From contig MU401765.1 of NCBI GenBank assembly GCA_022579005.1, positions 1 through 36,889 on the forward strand: 36,889 bases of DNA, in the 5' to 3' direction. Position 1 is the stretch's first letter; every line of letters starts with the position of its first letter. The notes beneath the pieces are model-generated. The model was not told the DNA's origin, did not search any database, and saw only the letters and a list, made by a program, of their open reading frames with translations. This DNA is from Poronia punctata (Eukaryota > Ascomycota > Sordariomycetes > Xylariales > Xylariaceae). Of the stretch, positions 12,560 through 24,370 are shown piece by piece. A program made the translations under genes and the position numbers.

Positions 12560-13823
12560 TTTTATCTAGCAGTTTAATATATTTTAAATTAAGCATTATA
12601 TAAAAGTTTTTAAATATAATATAAAAAAGCTTTTTACTTAAATTATTTAGTAGCATATTTTTAGTTAAAATATACTTAATTTTAAAAGCTTTTTAAAGTA
12701 TTTATATTAAACATATATATTTTATATATTTATATATTATAACTAAGTGCTAACCTTTTTTAAATTGCTTATTATAAGGTTAATAGCTTAAGTATTATTA
12801 TAGTAAATTGTTTAATTTTTGTTAATATTTAAGCATAGCTTTTTTAATAAATCTTTAATTATTATAAGCTTTTATACTATTACTTTTAAAATAATTAGCT
12901 TTGTTTTAATTATTAATATAAATATAATATATTATTAATACGCTTTTTATATAATAAAGCTACTTTAAAGGTTTATTAAGAATTTATAAGTTAAGCGTTA
13001 CGTTTTTTAATTATTTGCAAAAAATGCATTACTTATAATAACTAGGGCTTAAGTTGCATTTAGCATATTATTGATTATTTCTTTTAAAGTATACGTTTAA
13101 AACAAGTATTGAATTATTTAATTTATAGCTTTATAATAATTTGATTTAATATTTATAAAAAAGCATAATAGTAGTAAAGCTATATATGCTATATTTAGTT
13201 TAATTATAATTGCTATATAAATAATCAATTTAACTTTGTTTTAGTATGCTTTAATTTTTAGTATTATTATAGTGGTTTTAAATTTTATAAGTGCTTTATA
13301 TAATAAAAATATAATTAGTATTTAGCTTAAATTAGCTCAATAAAAGCGCTTAGCTACTTTTTTAATATTTTAATTATAAATTAAACTTTGTTTTTAAATA
13401 ATGTATATTTTTAAAAACTATATAATGTTTTTTTAGTTTTTAATTTTATTGCGCCTTTTAATTTTTCAAATAATAATAGCTACTTTATACTTATTTAATT
13501 TATCAAAAATAATTAAGAAATTATTAATATAAAATATAATAAAAACTAGTTAATTTTTAGTATACTATAAATATAGTTTTTAAGAAATAATTTAAGCTTA
13601 AGTATTTTAAATATTAATATAAATCTTTATATTAAAAACGTAGCAGGTTTTTTAATTTATAAAGCGTTTTAAGTAATAATATTACTTAATCTTTAGTTAT
13701 AATTAACTTGTTTAGTACTTTATATATTACAAGTTTTAATTTTTAGTATATTATATTAAAGAATGTACTTTTAATATAAAATTGCTTAACTTTATAATTT
13801 CTTTTAGCTATAATTGCTATTAT
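12560..13823 (-). pseudogene. pol: Copia pol relic D: reverse transcriptase and RNase H, 5' part cut off by element C
   Basis: On the - strand, reading leftward from 13823, one frame gives AIIAKRNYKVKQFYIKSTFFN (copia L-A-I-A-A-x-x-x-W-E-x-x-Q-x-D-V-K-T-A-F-L-N), then LLLKTLYKLKKPATF (L-L-R-A-L-Y-G-L-K-x-x-P). FIIFYINNFLII follows, with the YVDD box at 13520-13531 now YINN. Downstream it reads SNAFFANN (13010-13033, copia SDASFADN), a KTKLIILKV block (T-E-A-E-L-x-A-L) and TIYYNNTQAINL (about 12790-12806, T-I-Y-C-D-N-T-Q-A). The order RT then RNase H and the spacing are those of Ty1/copia. The sequence is distinct from the A/B family. Stops are TAA/TGA at expected Gln, Arg and Trp codons. The frame stops matching copia exactly where the LTR of element C begins, so C interrupted it. 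It is non-functional because the catalytic Asp residues and the open frame are lost. Confidence 0.85.
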
Positions 13824-14207
13824 TGTTAGTCTAGCTAAGGTAAATATAATTATAACACGTTATTATTAATAGTGCTATGTTAACTTAATTAATTAAAAAA
13901 AAAAGTTAAAAGGACTTTTTTTAGCAAGTTTATATAGCTATAAAGGTATAAAGGTTACTTTGTACCTATTAGCAATATAAGAAAAACACAAACCTGCTAC
14001 GTATTTAATACGTAAAAAACCTATACTTTTTATATATTAGTTATATACTATATACGTATACTATATATATACTTTTTTAATAAAGTAAGTTTATTATAAT
14101 TTAAAATTAATCTATAAAAAGCTAAATATTTATGTTTATAAAATATTTAAGTTTTAATAGCTTTAATATAGTTAATAATGTTAAAAGTATTAAAAAAGAT
14201 TTTAATA
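13824..14207 (-). repeat. Left LTR of copia relic C (3' LTR in element orientation)
   Basis: It starts TGTTAGTCTAGCTAAGG and ends GATTTTAATA on the + strand. It aligns along its whole length with 19676-20060, sharing the TTTTTTTAGCAAG block, the TATTAGCAATATAAGA block, CCTGCTACGTATTTAATACG and ATACTATATACGTATACTA. Differences are mostly C/T and G/A, as RIP would produce. The + strand carries TATATAGCTATAAAGG and the - strand CTATATAAAC, either of which could have been a TATA box. Confidence 0.8.
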
Positions 14208-14389
14208 CTTACTATTTTTTAACTATATTCTTATTTTTTATGCCTTTATTTTTAATTTATAAGCAATTTATTATTGCTTTAATTTTTATTTATATTTAAT
14301 TTACTATAATAAAAAACTCAAATGCTTAGTTAAAAGTTTTCTTTTGTAAATAAATTTGCAAGGTTATCTTTTTTATTAATTTAATATAC

Positions 14390-14800
14390 TTTTATAATCT
14401 TTTTTTGCTTATAAGACTTTTATAGCAATATTATACTAATTATAAAGCGTTTTTTATACATATTCTTAAGCTTTATAAAGTATTAATAAAGCAAATTAGA
14501 ATTAGTATAAAGTACTAAAAAATTAAAATTAATTTAAATACTTTAAAAATTAAGTATAAAGTAGTATATAAAGCAATAGCGCTATTAACTTTATTAACTA
14601 TACTATATAGTTTACTAGCAAAAGTAAATTAAATAATGTATTTATATTTACTTAACTTTAAATAAATAATATTGCTAATAATTTTATATTTGCTTTGCTT
14701 ATAGTTTAAAATTAATTTAGTAGCAAAAATAACAATAAAACTAATTTAAAAACTTAAGGTAGTATTATTAGCAAATAATTTATTAGTAAAACATAAACAA
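14390..14800 (-). pseudogene. pol: Copia pol relic C: RNase H end
   Basis: On the - strand from about 14788 leftward the frame gives LFANN (A-D-N site), then YLKLSK (copia E-A-E-Y-L-A-L-S-K), then WFTFASKLYSI with the Trp as a stop (I-W-L-x-R-L-L-x-E-L), then VNSAIALY at about 14570-14595 (D-N-Q-S-A-I-A-L-A) and YLIFKVFKLI (Y-H-x-R-S-K-H-I-D-I). The order and spacing match the end of copia RNase H but individual blocks are short, so this assignment is less secure than those for A and D. The sequence resembles the neighbours A and D only at family motifs, so C is a third copia lineage. Confidence 0.6.
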
Positions 14801-17800
14801 CTTTGCTTTTATTAAGTTTTAAAAATATATATGTTAATTTATAGTACTTATTTTTAATTTGCTAGTTAATTTGCTTGTTTAACGCTTAACTACTATTTTT
14901 TATAAGTTTAATAACTTATATAGCTATTAATAAGTTAAATATAGCTTTAAGTTAATAAATACTGCTAATATATATACTACGTGCTTTTTAGCTAACGTAT
15001 TACTAAAAAGTATTAACTAAAACAAAGTTAATTTTAGTTAAATTCTTTATTTAACTTTTTTATATAAAAATTATTTTGCTATTTTAAAAAATAACTTTTA
15101 TATTATTAAACTTAATTACTTATTTTTTATTAAAAGATTGCCTTAGTTTTCCTTTAAATTTAGCTTTAATAAGTTTGCTTTTCTTAGCTAAAAACGTAAG
15201 TATAGTAAATAATAAAGTTTTATTTGTTTATATTATAATAATGCTAAATTTATTATATTTGCTTTTTATAAATAATAAGTAAAAGTTATAGGTTAAAGTT
15301 ATTATTTTAAGTTAATTTTAATAATATTTGAAATAAGTTTAAAACTAGTATAAACTAAATTTAGCTAAACTATAAAAAAGATAAAGTAATTAAAAAATAA
15401 TACTTTTAAAGTACTTTTTTAAAGTTTAATAAATAAACGTATATATATAATATAAAAAAAGGACTTTTTAATTATATATATGCTTATATAATATGTTTTA
15501 GCTTATTATAAGCATTATAGTTTTAAATTAAAAATAAAGTAAATATAAGTATAACTTCTTAATTTATTTATTAAATAGTAAAACCTTAATATAAAACTAT
15601 TTTTTTATAGTTATTATAGCTTTAAACTACTAGTTATATTCTTTTTATAAAGCTAGGCTGTTTTACTTTTAATTTTATATACTATAGAAAATAAAAATAA
15701 CTCAATATTTAAGTACGTTTTAAAGTTAAAATAAACAAACTTAAATACTTTTATACTTAAAAAGTTATTAATTTTTAAAGCGTTAAATGTTTTAAAAAGT
15801 AAATTAAAAGTAAAAATAATGCTTTTATTTTATAGTTTTAATAATAATTAAAAGTTTCCTTTTTTTTATGTTTAAGTACGTTTTTAGTACTATTATATAC
15901 TTAAATTATACTGTTAAAAAGTATTATAATAATAACTATTATTTTTAATTTTTTAATTTTTTATACAAGCAATAAATAACTGCTAAAGTAGTAAAAGGTT
16001 ATAAGTTTTTTACTTTTATTATAAATATATTTTGTTTTACTTTTGCTTTATAGTTAGTTTAGTTTACGTTTGCTAAAAATTTGTTTATATATTAATATAG
16101 CTTTATTAAAATATAACAAAACTTTATTAATTTATTAACTATATTAACAATAATATTTTTAGTTTTAATTACTTAAACTTTAAAAAAACTATTTTATTTT
16201 TACTTTTTTTACTAAATAAAAACTTTACTTTATAAAGAAAAAATAAAAATAAAAAGTAAATTAAAGCTATTTTAAGTACTAAGTATATATAATCTATTTA
16301 TTTTTGCTTATTTATTTTAAATAGCTTTTATAGCTTTTTAAATAGCTTTTATATATTAAATAACTTTAAGTAATAGTAGCAAATTATAGTTAACTTATAA
16401 AAAAGTATTAAATTTTAATAAAGTAAGTATAAGTTTATTAAGTTTTATTATATTATAAAAAGCTTTTATTCCTATTTATAAAATTAATTTATTATTGTTT
16501 TAATAGCTAATCTTTTTTTAATAATATTAAAAGCGTAGCGTAAAAAAGCGTGCATATATTTAATTTTACTCAGTGCTTAATATGCTTTAATAAGCATTTT
16601 ATTATTTATAATCTTTATAATTTTAGTACTAGTTTTAAACTTTTTTAAAGGAAATTTAGTACTAAGGTTATAAACTATATAATTAAGCAGCTTTTAATAC
16701 ACGTTAATTTAGTATTTATAAAGTATATTTTATATTTTATATGCTTTTATTATTTAAATAAAAGTTATAGCTTAAAATAACGTAGCTAAATTAATAATAT
16801 AAAAAACTTATTTTTTATTAATTTAAACTACGTTAATAATAACTTTATAATTAATTTTATAGTTGTTTTTTAAAGTAAACTTAAAGCGTTTTAGCGCTAA
16901 GTTATAAGTTTAGCAATAATAGCAAATTTTTTAAATCTTTTTTAAAATAAAATAATTAACCTTATAACCTGCTATAATTAATATTTACTTTAGTTTTGCT
17001 TCTTTAAAGTGCTTAAATTGTTTATAAAGCTAGTATAACTTAGTTTTAATAAAATATTTAATTATTTTACTAAAGTATATCTTAAAAAATAAATATTTTT
17101 ATTTATAAATAACTAGTATTATATTACTATTACTTAAAATAATTACATTTTTAGTATTATTAAAATAAGCACTATTATAGTTAGCGTTTTATAATAACAA
17201 CAAAACAAAAGTAAGCATATTTAAAATATAATATATAGTTATTTTAAAAAGGTTTTATATTTAAATTATGCTAATACTTTTAATAATACTGCTACTACTA
17301 AAAATAATATAAACTTTGCTTAGTTTTTATACTATATTTGCTTTTAAATTTAAGTATAAATATACTTTTAATTACGCTTTTTTAACTATTAAATAATTAA
17401 ATATACTTATATTTTATAATTTGCTTTAATATTTTACTTTATATGACTTTTTTACAATAAATTAAGTAACTATTATTTTAGCTTTAAATTGCTATATATT
17501 CTTACTTATAATGTAATATATATATATATATATATAGCGGTTATTAAAAACTAAGTTAATTCTTTGCTATTATTTTATTAACTTTATTTTAATTTATATT
17601 TAAATTAAAAACGGGTTTAAAAATACTTTTTCTTTATTAAATTTTAAAAAAGATTAATATTTAGTTTATAGCTATAAATTGTTTTAAAAGTGCTAAAAAT
17701 TAACGTTTTGTTTTATATTATTTTTTAATTAAATAATTAGTTGAAAAACATTTTTTATATATAAACTACTTATACTTTTGCTTTAATCAGTTTAATTTAA

Positions 17801-19675
17801 AATTAGATTAAAGGTAATATAGTATTAAATTGTTTTTATTATAACTATAATTGTTATACTTGCAATTTATATAAAACGCAGTGCTGCCTTTGCTATTATT
17901 TGCTACTTATAAATATGCTTAAAAGTTAAAAAATAAACTTTTAAACGTTAGCATTTAGTAAATAAAAGCTGTTTTAAACTTAAATATACTTTTATATATA
18001 CATACTACATTTATTACTAAGTAAATCTTACTTTAATATATAGTACTAAAAGCTTATTAAGCTTTTATAATTTTATTAATTATAAGTTTTAAAGCTTTAA
18101 AAAAAGTTTTTTTTAAGCTTTCTTTATAAATATTTTAAAACATAATTATAGTTTAATTAATAAAGTATTAAGCTTAACTTATAGTATTGTTAAAGTGCAA
18201 ATTTAATTTAAAATATATTTTCTTTTAAATGTTATTAAAGCTAATTTGCTATATAAAATATTGCTTAGTATAATTGTTTAAAATTATTAAAAATATAGCC
18301 TAGTATTAGTTTTTTATTATTTTAATTTAGCGGTATAAATTAATAAAAATTTATACTTTATTATATAATAAGTTATAAAGCTTCTTTATATAATTTTAAT
18401 TCTTTTATTATATTTTTGCAAATATAGTAATTTTTTAAAAAGTAAAACAAGTATTGTTTATTAAATATATTGAAAGTAAATTATAAAGCATAATAAGGTT
18501 AAATTTTTAAAAATTTAAGTATAAAGTTAAAATATTTTTATACTTAATAATTATAATAAAGGCAGCTTACTATTAAAGCATAACTAGCTTAATAGCAAGT
18601 AGTAATTTTACTAGCTATAAAGGTTAAAAAGTATAAACAATATATATAGCTATAAGGGCTAAAGCAAGCTAAGTTCTTTAAAAACCTTAAAAACCTTAAA
18701 AGGCTTAAAATACTTAAGCTTTTAAGTTAATTATAAGTACTTTAAAATATGTTTTAAGTTTAAGTATATTTTAGCTTATAATTCTTTTATTAGTAAATAA
18801 AAAGTTAAATTAAGTTTTTTTTTTAATTAAAAACATATAAAAAAAGTAGTAAGGTTTTTTAATAGTTATATTGCTATTTATAATAGCAAGCAACTAGTTG
18901 CTTATTAAAATATAGCCTTAAATTAAGCTATAGTTAATGTCTTTTTACTATAGTACTAGTAATAATAAACATTATACTATATATACTAATATATTAAAAT
19001 TTCAATGTATTGATTTTTTAAAATCTTTTTAAATAGCTTATAAAAAATCTTTACTATTAAAAGGTATATATAAGTACTTAGTTATTTTAAATAAAACATA
19101 TATATTTAGGTTATTTTTTACTAGTATTTTAAAGTTAAGTTTTTTAATGCCTTATTTATTAAAAATAATATGCTTTTTTAAAAAATAACTAGCTATGCTT
19201 AATTCTTTTAAAGATTTTAAGCTAACTTAAGTTATTATTAAAGGCATTGTTAAGGCAAAATAATACTAACTATTATATATACTAGGCTTTTTAATATATT
19301 TAATGTTTTAAATTATTTAAGTATAAACTAAAGTTATATAATAATAATACTATTATAAATTAATGCTAATTAGTTTTTAAATTAGCTATAAGTTAAAAAA
19401 AGTAGCAAAAATGCTTACTATTTTTTATTTTATTATTAAATAACTTATAAAACATATATTATAATTTTATATTAGCTTTTTTTGCTTACTAAACTTTTAC
19501 TAAGTAGTTATTAAAACAATTTAATTTAAATTTCTTATTTAGCACTTTATTTATAATAGTTATTAAAAGCAATATAAAGCTAAAGCAACTTTAAGTTAAG
19601 TTAAAAGTAAGTGCAATAATAGTTTTTATTTTTAAACTTTGCTTTTTTATAGTTGCTAATTTACCTACTAATTAG
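14801..19675. other. Interior of copia relic C, degraded
   Basis: The interior of the LTR-bounded element, where gag, protease, integrase and RT should lie on the - strand. I see only AT-rich sequence with C restricted to CpT, a pure TA run at 17514-17535, and no domain motif I can defend. There is a loosely open - strand stretch around 15.4-15.8 kb, but its translation does not match a copia domain. Confidence 0.6.
17514..17535. repeat. (TA)n microsatellite
   Basis: An uninterrupted run of about eleven TA dinucleotides followed by AGCGG inside copia relic C. Such runs form readily where RIP has already made the DNA TpA-rich. Confidence 0.9.
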
Positions 19676-20060
19676 TATTAGTCTAGCTAAAATAAATATA
19701 ATTATAATATATTACTATTAATAATATTATATCAACTTAATTAATTAAAAAAAAATTAAAAAACCTTTTTTTAGCAAGTTTATATAGCTACAAAAGTATA
19801 AAAGTTATTTTATACTTATTAGCAATATAAGAAGAATATAGACCTACTACGTATTTAATATATAAAGAACGCATACTTTTTATATACTAGTTATATACTA
19901 TATACGTATACTACGCATATATTTCCTTAATAGGGTAGGTTTAACGCAATTTAAAACTATTAACGCGTAAAAAATTAAATATCTAATAAATATAGATATT
20001 TGGATTTTAATGGCTTTAATGTAGTTAATAAGGTTAAGGGTATTAAAAGAGATTTTAACA
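19676..20060 (-). repeat. Right LTR of copia relic C (5' LTR in element orientation)
   Basis: The direct repeat partner of 13824-14207. It begins TATTAGTCTAGCTAAAAT and ends GAGATTTTAACA. It keeps several C and G residues lost from the left copy (for example TTTCCTTAATAGGGTAGG and GGATTTTAATGGC), so the two LTRs mutated independently and neither is the ancestral sequence. The adjacent inner sequence on the - strand (CTAATTAGTAGGTAAATT) is where a primer-binding site should be, but I cannot match it to a tRNA with confidence. Confidence 0.8.
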
Positions 20061-20538
20061 ATATTAGTATATATTTAAACTAACTATAAAAAATACTTAT
20101 ATAAACTTAACTTTAATATTTATAATATAATTAAAAAGCATTTATATACTTAAATACTATATATTTAATTAATTAAATTAATTAAAAGTTATAGCTAAAA
20201 AGTATATAAACAATTAAACTATAAATATTTAAAATAGTACTATTAATATTTTTATGATTAGATATAGTAAAAGAAATTATAATAATAAAAGTATAAAGTA
20301 CCTTTATAAGACCTATATAAAAAATACGTTTCACTTTTATATTAAATAAATGTTTTTCTTTTTTAAACATTAGTTAATATTAACTATAATATTTAATATA
20401 CTTAATATTATACTTAACTATTTTTTTATATTCTTTCTTTTTACTATAATATATAACCTAGCTTTTACCTTTTAAATTATAAGTAAAAATGTAATAATAT
20501 ATTTAATTTATTATATATTTTAGGTATATTGCAATACT
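20061..20538 (-). pseudogene. Probable upstream fragment of copia D (start of reverse transcriptase)
   Basis: On the - strand, read toward the border at 20061, the last codons give KVKFI, stop, VFFIVSLNIY, stop, Y. If joined across element C they run straight into IIAIIAKRN of copia D at 13823. That gives the usual copia spacing of V-F-S-P-V-V-S-L-x-T-I-R-x-L-L-A-I-A-A-K-R. This is the argument that D continues here. The rest of the segment, including a 62-codon ATG-initiated frame at 20182-20370, shows no copia motif, and the frame could be fortuitous. The fragment ends where the LTR of element B starts. Confidence 0.4.
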
Positions 20539-20760
20539 TGTTAAAACTTAGCAATATAGCTTATAATATATAATTATATTATATAACCTATAAAAAAAAG
20601 GACTTTTTTATTATTATAGAGTTTTTTTATTTTAAATAGGTAAAAGGAGACCTTTTATAAAAAAACCTTTTTTTATAGTAGTTTGTATTTTGCTTATATC
20701 CTTTTTACTATATAGGCATTATATTAATTATAGTTTTTTTATAACTTATTAGTTTTAATA
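20539..20760 (-). repeat. Left LTR of copia relic B (3' LTR in element orientation)
   Basis: It begins TGTTAAAACTTAGCAATATA and ends TTAGTTTTAATA. It is a direct repeat of 28485-28705 and an inverted repeat of 9178-9396. The shared core includes TATCCTTTTTACTATATAGG. On the - strand the sequence entering it (TTTTTAAAAAGTA) is purine-rich, as expected of a polypurine tract. Confidence 0.85.
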
Positions 20761-21047
20761 TACTTTTTAAAAATAAACTAACTTATTAAACTATTTTTTA
20801 GCTAAAAATAACGCATTTAAATTATAATAAATAAAAATTTATAATTTTAAACGTAATATTTTTAGTCTTTTTATTTAATTTTTTACTTTGTTTATACCTT
20901 TATAATAACTTGTTAAAGCCTTTTTTAAAGCTATATTGCTTTTATATTAACTAAGTTAACTTACTATAAAAGGCGTAACTATTTATTATATACTAATAAC
21001 TTTATAAAACTGTTTACTATTATTAAATTTATAAGTATATAAACTAC

Positions 21048-22137
21048 TTAAAGCGTTTTATTAATTACTTTTTACTATAATTAGTAATTATATATATTAA
21101 CGTACTATAACTTTATTTTATATATAGCAATATTTTTATTAACTAAAGTAATTATTTATTAATTATTATATTAAATGGTAATATGCTTAGTTTTTAAATT
21201 AATACTAAGCTTATAAACAAGCTAACTAATAAATATAACTTTTTTATAGCCTAAGCTAGCTTAAAAATCTTTGCTTTAATAATAAAAATAATAATTATAT
21301 TTTATTTATTAGCTTGCTATTTAATAAGATTTTTTAAAAAGGTTATAGTATAAGCTTATAAGCTTTTTTAGTTAATAATATTGTTTATAAAAAATAAATT
21401 GCTAGCTATATTAAGCTTATTTTTATTACTATACTATAAAGTAAAGTGTTAATTTATATAAAAATAGTTTAATACTTAGTTAATAGCAGCTTAATAAGCT
21501 TAAAAAAAGTTATTATTATATTATAAAAGTTATAAAGCAGTAAAGGCTATATTTCGGTTAATAATAACTACTGCAAATATAATAAATTTAATTTTTTATT
21601 AATAGTAATAAATTATTTTTAAAATAGCTATTTTATTGTAAAAAAGTAGCTTAATAAATTTTATTAGTATAAAAAGCATTTTGCTAAAAAAGTTATTTAA
21701 CTTATATATTTTTTATTATAAGCAAACTATAATAGCTAAATTAAGCTTTACTACTAGTTATAAATAGTTTTTACTTTTAAAAACCACTTTAAATTATAGC
21801 TTTTTACTAGTTAATTTTGTTTTCTTTAATTATTTAATACTTTAAAAACTTTAGCTTTTTAAGACTTTTAATAAGTAACTATAAAGGTGTTAATATAAAT
21901 AAAAATAAAAAGTTTATTTTTTATATAGCAATAAAGCTTATAAAGCACTGCTTTAAATCTAAGCTTTTTAAGCATAAATATAAATTCTTTTTGCTAAATA
22001 AAAAGTAACTCCTTTAAACTATAAAGCGCTTTAAAAAGCTTTAAAATAACCTAGACTTTTTATATTTATATAGTATTGTTATATGCTTTTTCTTATAAAG
22101 CGTTATGTTAATAAAAGCGTTAACTATATTATATTTT
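21048..22137 (-). pseudogene. pol: Copia pol relic B: reverse transcriptase and RNase H
   Basis: The inverted counterpart of the RT/RNase H region of element A (A 7801-8890). At 21886-21897 the - strand reads TAT ATT AAC ACC, that is Y-I-N-T for the YVDD box, followed by FIVTY (FIVAY in A). The second catalytic Asp became Thr here but Asn in A, so not all changes are simple transitions. Surrounding blocks align with A base for base with mainly C/T and G/A differences and scattered stops. It is not functional. Confidence 0.8.
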
Positions 22138-24058
22138 TTTATTTTAAGGTTAAATTTAGTAATAATAGCTATAAAAGTTTTAAAAAATCTGCTTATAAGT
22201 ATAAAAGTATATATAGTTTTACTTTTATATATAAGCTATTATTTTTTATATATAACTAATTAAGCTTTGCTTTTTAAGTAAAAGCTTTTTTTTTTTTAAA
22301 CTTATAAACATATACTTATATTCAATTTAAAATTTATTAATTTTTAGCTATAAAAATAATAACTTTTTTAAAAAGCTTATTTAATTATAACTTTTTAAAT
22401 AAACTTTTTTACCTTTTATAAACTTACTTTTTAAAAAATAGCTTAAAAGCTTTTTATAAAAACGGAAAAAAGTAAAAGCTTGCTTTAATATATTAAAATA
22501 TTATTTTATATTTTTTTAAAGTATAACTATAATAGCTATGTTTTATAATTTTTACTTTTTTAAAAAGCGCTTTAATACTTTAGCTTTATTAGCTTTGCTT
22601 ACTAGCATATTATGCTTAGGCTTAAAAGTATATAAGCGTTTAGTATTAAATATAGCTTTTTAGCAGTTTATTTATTTATTTACTTTAATATAAGCTTATT
22701 AGCTTAATTTTAATAGTTTAATATAAAGCTTAATAAAACAAGGTAAAAAATTATTATAACGCTTATTAATAAATAATCTTGCTTAACTTTTATAAAAGTA
22801 AAGTAAAACGTTATTATAACGCTTATTAAAATTAGCGTTTTTAATTACTATAAGCATTATAGCATTTAAAAGTAAATATAAAAATAATAAATAAGGTTAA
22901 AATTTTAAGTTACTATAAAAATAATTAGTTTTACTAAACTTAAAGTTTATTATATTTTTAATAAGCTGCTTATTATTTATGCTACTAGTAGTATTTAAAT
23001 TATATTTAAAATTTTTTTATTTTTTTTATAAAGCTTAAAGCTATTAAGCTTAGTTTTAAAAATTAAAAATTTATATAAAAGTTTTTAAAAGAAATTGCAG
23101 TTAAGTATTTAAAGCTTATTTTTTAATATTTTAAGCTTTTTATTAAATATTTTGTTTTTATTAAATTTTATATTTTTAATATAAATTATATAATTAGTTA
23201 AAAACTTTTAAATTATATATATATTAATTAACTTATAGCTAACTAAGTAACTTATTTAAGCTTTAAAGCTTAGTTTTAAAAGTTTTTTTTATATTAATAA
23301 TAAAAGCGTAAGCTTTATACTTTTAAACTTATAAGTAATTTAAGCATAGTTTTCTAGTTTTAATATAGCTGTTTTAAGCGCTAAAATAAATATAAAAGCG
23401 TTTATATAATGTTTTTTAGTTAAATATATATTTAAGTATTTAATTTACTAAGTATAAAATAGCTTTATTAATTTTAACTTATAAGCTTTTAAAAAGCTTA
23501 ATATTAGCTTTTATATACTAGGCGCGCTTTTTAACTATTTAGCTAAACTGCTTAGCAACGGTATTTTAAGCTTAAATATTTAAAGCTAAAATTTAAAATA
23601 TAATAAGTTTTTCATTAATAAAGTAATTTTTAACTTTATAAAACTATAATAATTACTTATTTAACTTAATTATATTAACTTATTTATTATAAACTACTTT
23701 AACTTTTAATATAAACATTTTAAATATTTTAAATATTATGTTTATTTTAAGATTTAGTAAATAATAATTAAATAAATACTTTAAATATTTTTTAGTTATA
23801 AGCAATATTAAAACTTTATTTTTAATACGTTTATTAAATAAGTGCTAGTTTATAGTAATATATTTAAATAAATAGCTTAGCTGTTTTTTTAATATTTTAT
23901 TAATTTAGTTTTTAAGCTTTTTATATATATAGCTTAGACAATTTATTAATTTAATACTTAAATTTAAAGATTTTTTAATTTTTACTTCTTTTGCTTAGCT
24001 AACTAGATAATAAATAGCGTTAGGTTTTAAGTACTGCTATAAGAGTTGCTAGGAGGCT

Positions 24059-24160
24059 ACAAGCGTTGTAAAATCTATAACCGTTGTAAATGTATCAGTA
24101 CCAGTAAAATCCCCAACGCTTGTAGATTTCACAACGCTTGTTAAAATTTACAACGCTACA
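24059..24160. repeat. Left subterminal repeat cluster (ACAACGCTTGT motif)
   Basis: ACAAGCGTTGT at 24059-24069, AACCGTTGTA near 24079, CCAACGCTTGT at 24112-24122, ACAACGCTTGT at 24131-24141 and ACAACGCT near 24150. These are four to five copies of one motif in both orientations within 100 bp. The same motif recurs at the other end (26544-26572: CACAACGGGTGTG and ATAACGCTTGTA). Clusters like this are typical transposase-binding sites near the termini of hAT and related DNA transposons. The role here is inferred. Confidence 0.65.
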
Positions 24161-24241
24161 GACCACTATATCTAGCCCTTATAGTCGCTATAATAATGCT
24201 TTTAATTGTACTGTTATATCTGCTTCTATTTGCTATTTAAC

Positions 24242-24370
24242 CTAACGTTGAGAATTAAAGTACTCTATGTTGCAGCTATCGCAGAAGTAGGTATTTGATC
24301 TAAGCCAGCCCTTTGCAGCCCATTTGTATAGTCGGTCTTTAATAAAAACAAGCAAGCCCTACATTGCCAC
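24242..24370 (-). pseudogene. Possible C-terminal coding remnant of the inserted transposon
   Basis: On the - strand a 36-codon stretch without stops runs from about 24352 to a TAG at 24242-24244. It contains FIKDRLYKWAAKGWLRS followed by a Y-F-C-D-S-C pair of cysteines. Base composition is normal, unlike the RIP-mutated DNA just to its right. The AKGWL-x-S segment reappears on the same strand at 25723-25800, so the stretch is repeated within the insertion. It may be the end of a transposase or other element-encoded protein, but I do not recognise a family and it could be non-coding. Confidence 0.25.

Larger units (their letters stand above)
13824..20060 (-). mobile_element. Ty1/copia retrotransposon relic C, nested in copia D
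   Basis: The 6.24 kb element is bounded by two direct repeats of 384 and 385 bp with TGTTA...TAACA ends (TG to TA by RIP in one copy). Strand is set by RNase H-like blocks on the - strand at 14500-14790. It is supported by a purine-rich run on the - strand next to the left LTR (AAAAAATAGTAAG, 14208-14220), as expected for a polypurine tract before the 3' LTR. The gap between the RNase H motif and that LTR (about 580 bp) resembles that of element A. Flanking pentamers are ATTAT (13819-13823) and ATATT (20061-20065), so there is no exact target-site duplication. The interior from 14.8 to 19.7 kb is too degraded for me to place RT, integrase or gag. Confidence 0.75.

Noticed and set aside
13824..13870. 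Apparent continuation of the copia D frame (IFTLARLT) into the repeat
   Set aside because: It resembles copia F-x-P-V-A-R-L-T but lacks about four residues at the junction. The same bases at 19676 are followed by unrelated sequence, so they belong to an LTR. The join to 20061 fits copia spacing better.
14640..14790. Reading element C as Ty3/gypsy (a RNase H-like LNYKQSKY segment)
   Set aside because: Only about 430-580 bp remain before the LTR, too short for the integrase that follows RNase H in gypsy. YLKLSK and NSAIAL fit the copia order.
20182..20370. 62-codon - strand frame beginning MFKKEKHLF
   Set aside because: Unremarkable length for this composition, no recognisable domain, and it lies in what is probably a copia D fragment; it is not on the frame that carries the RT-like codons at the left border.
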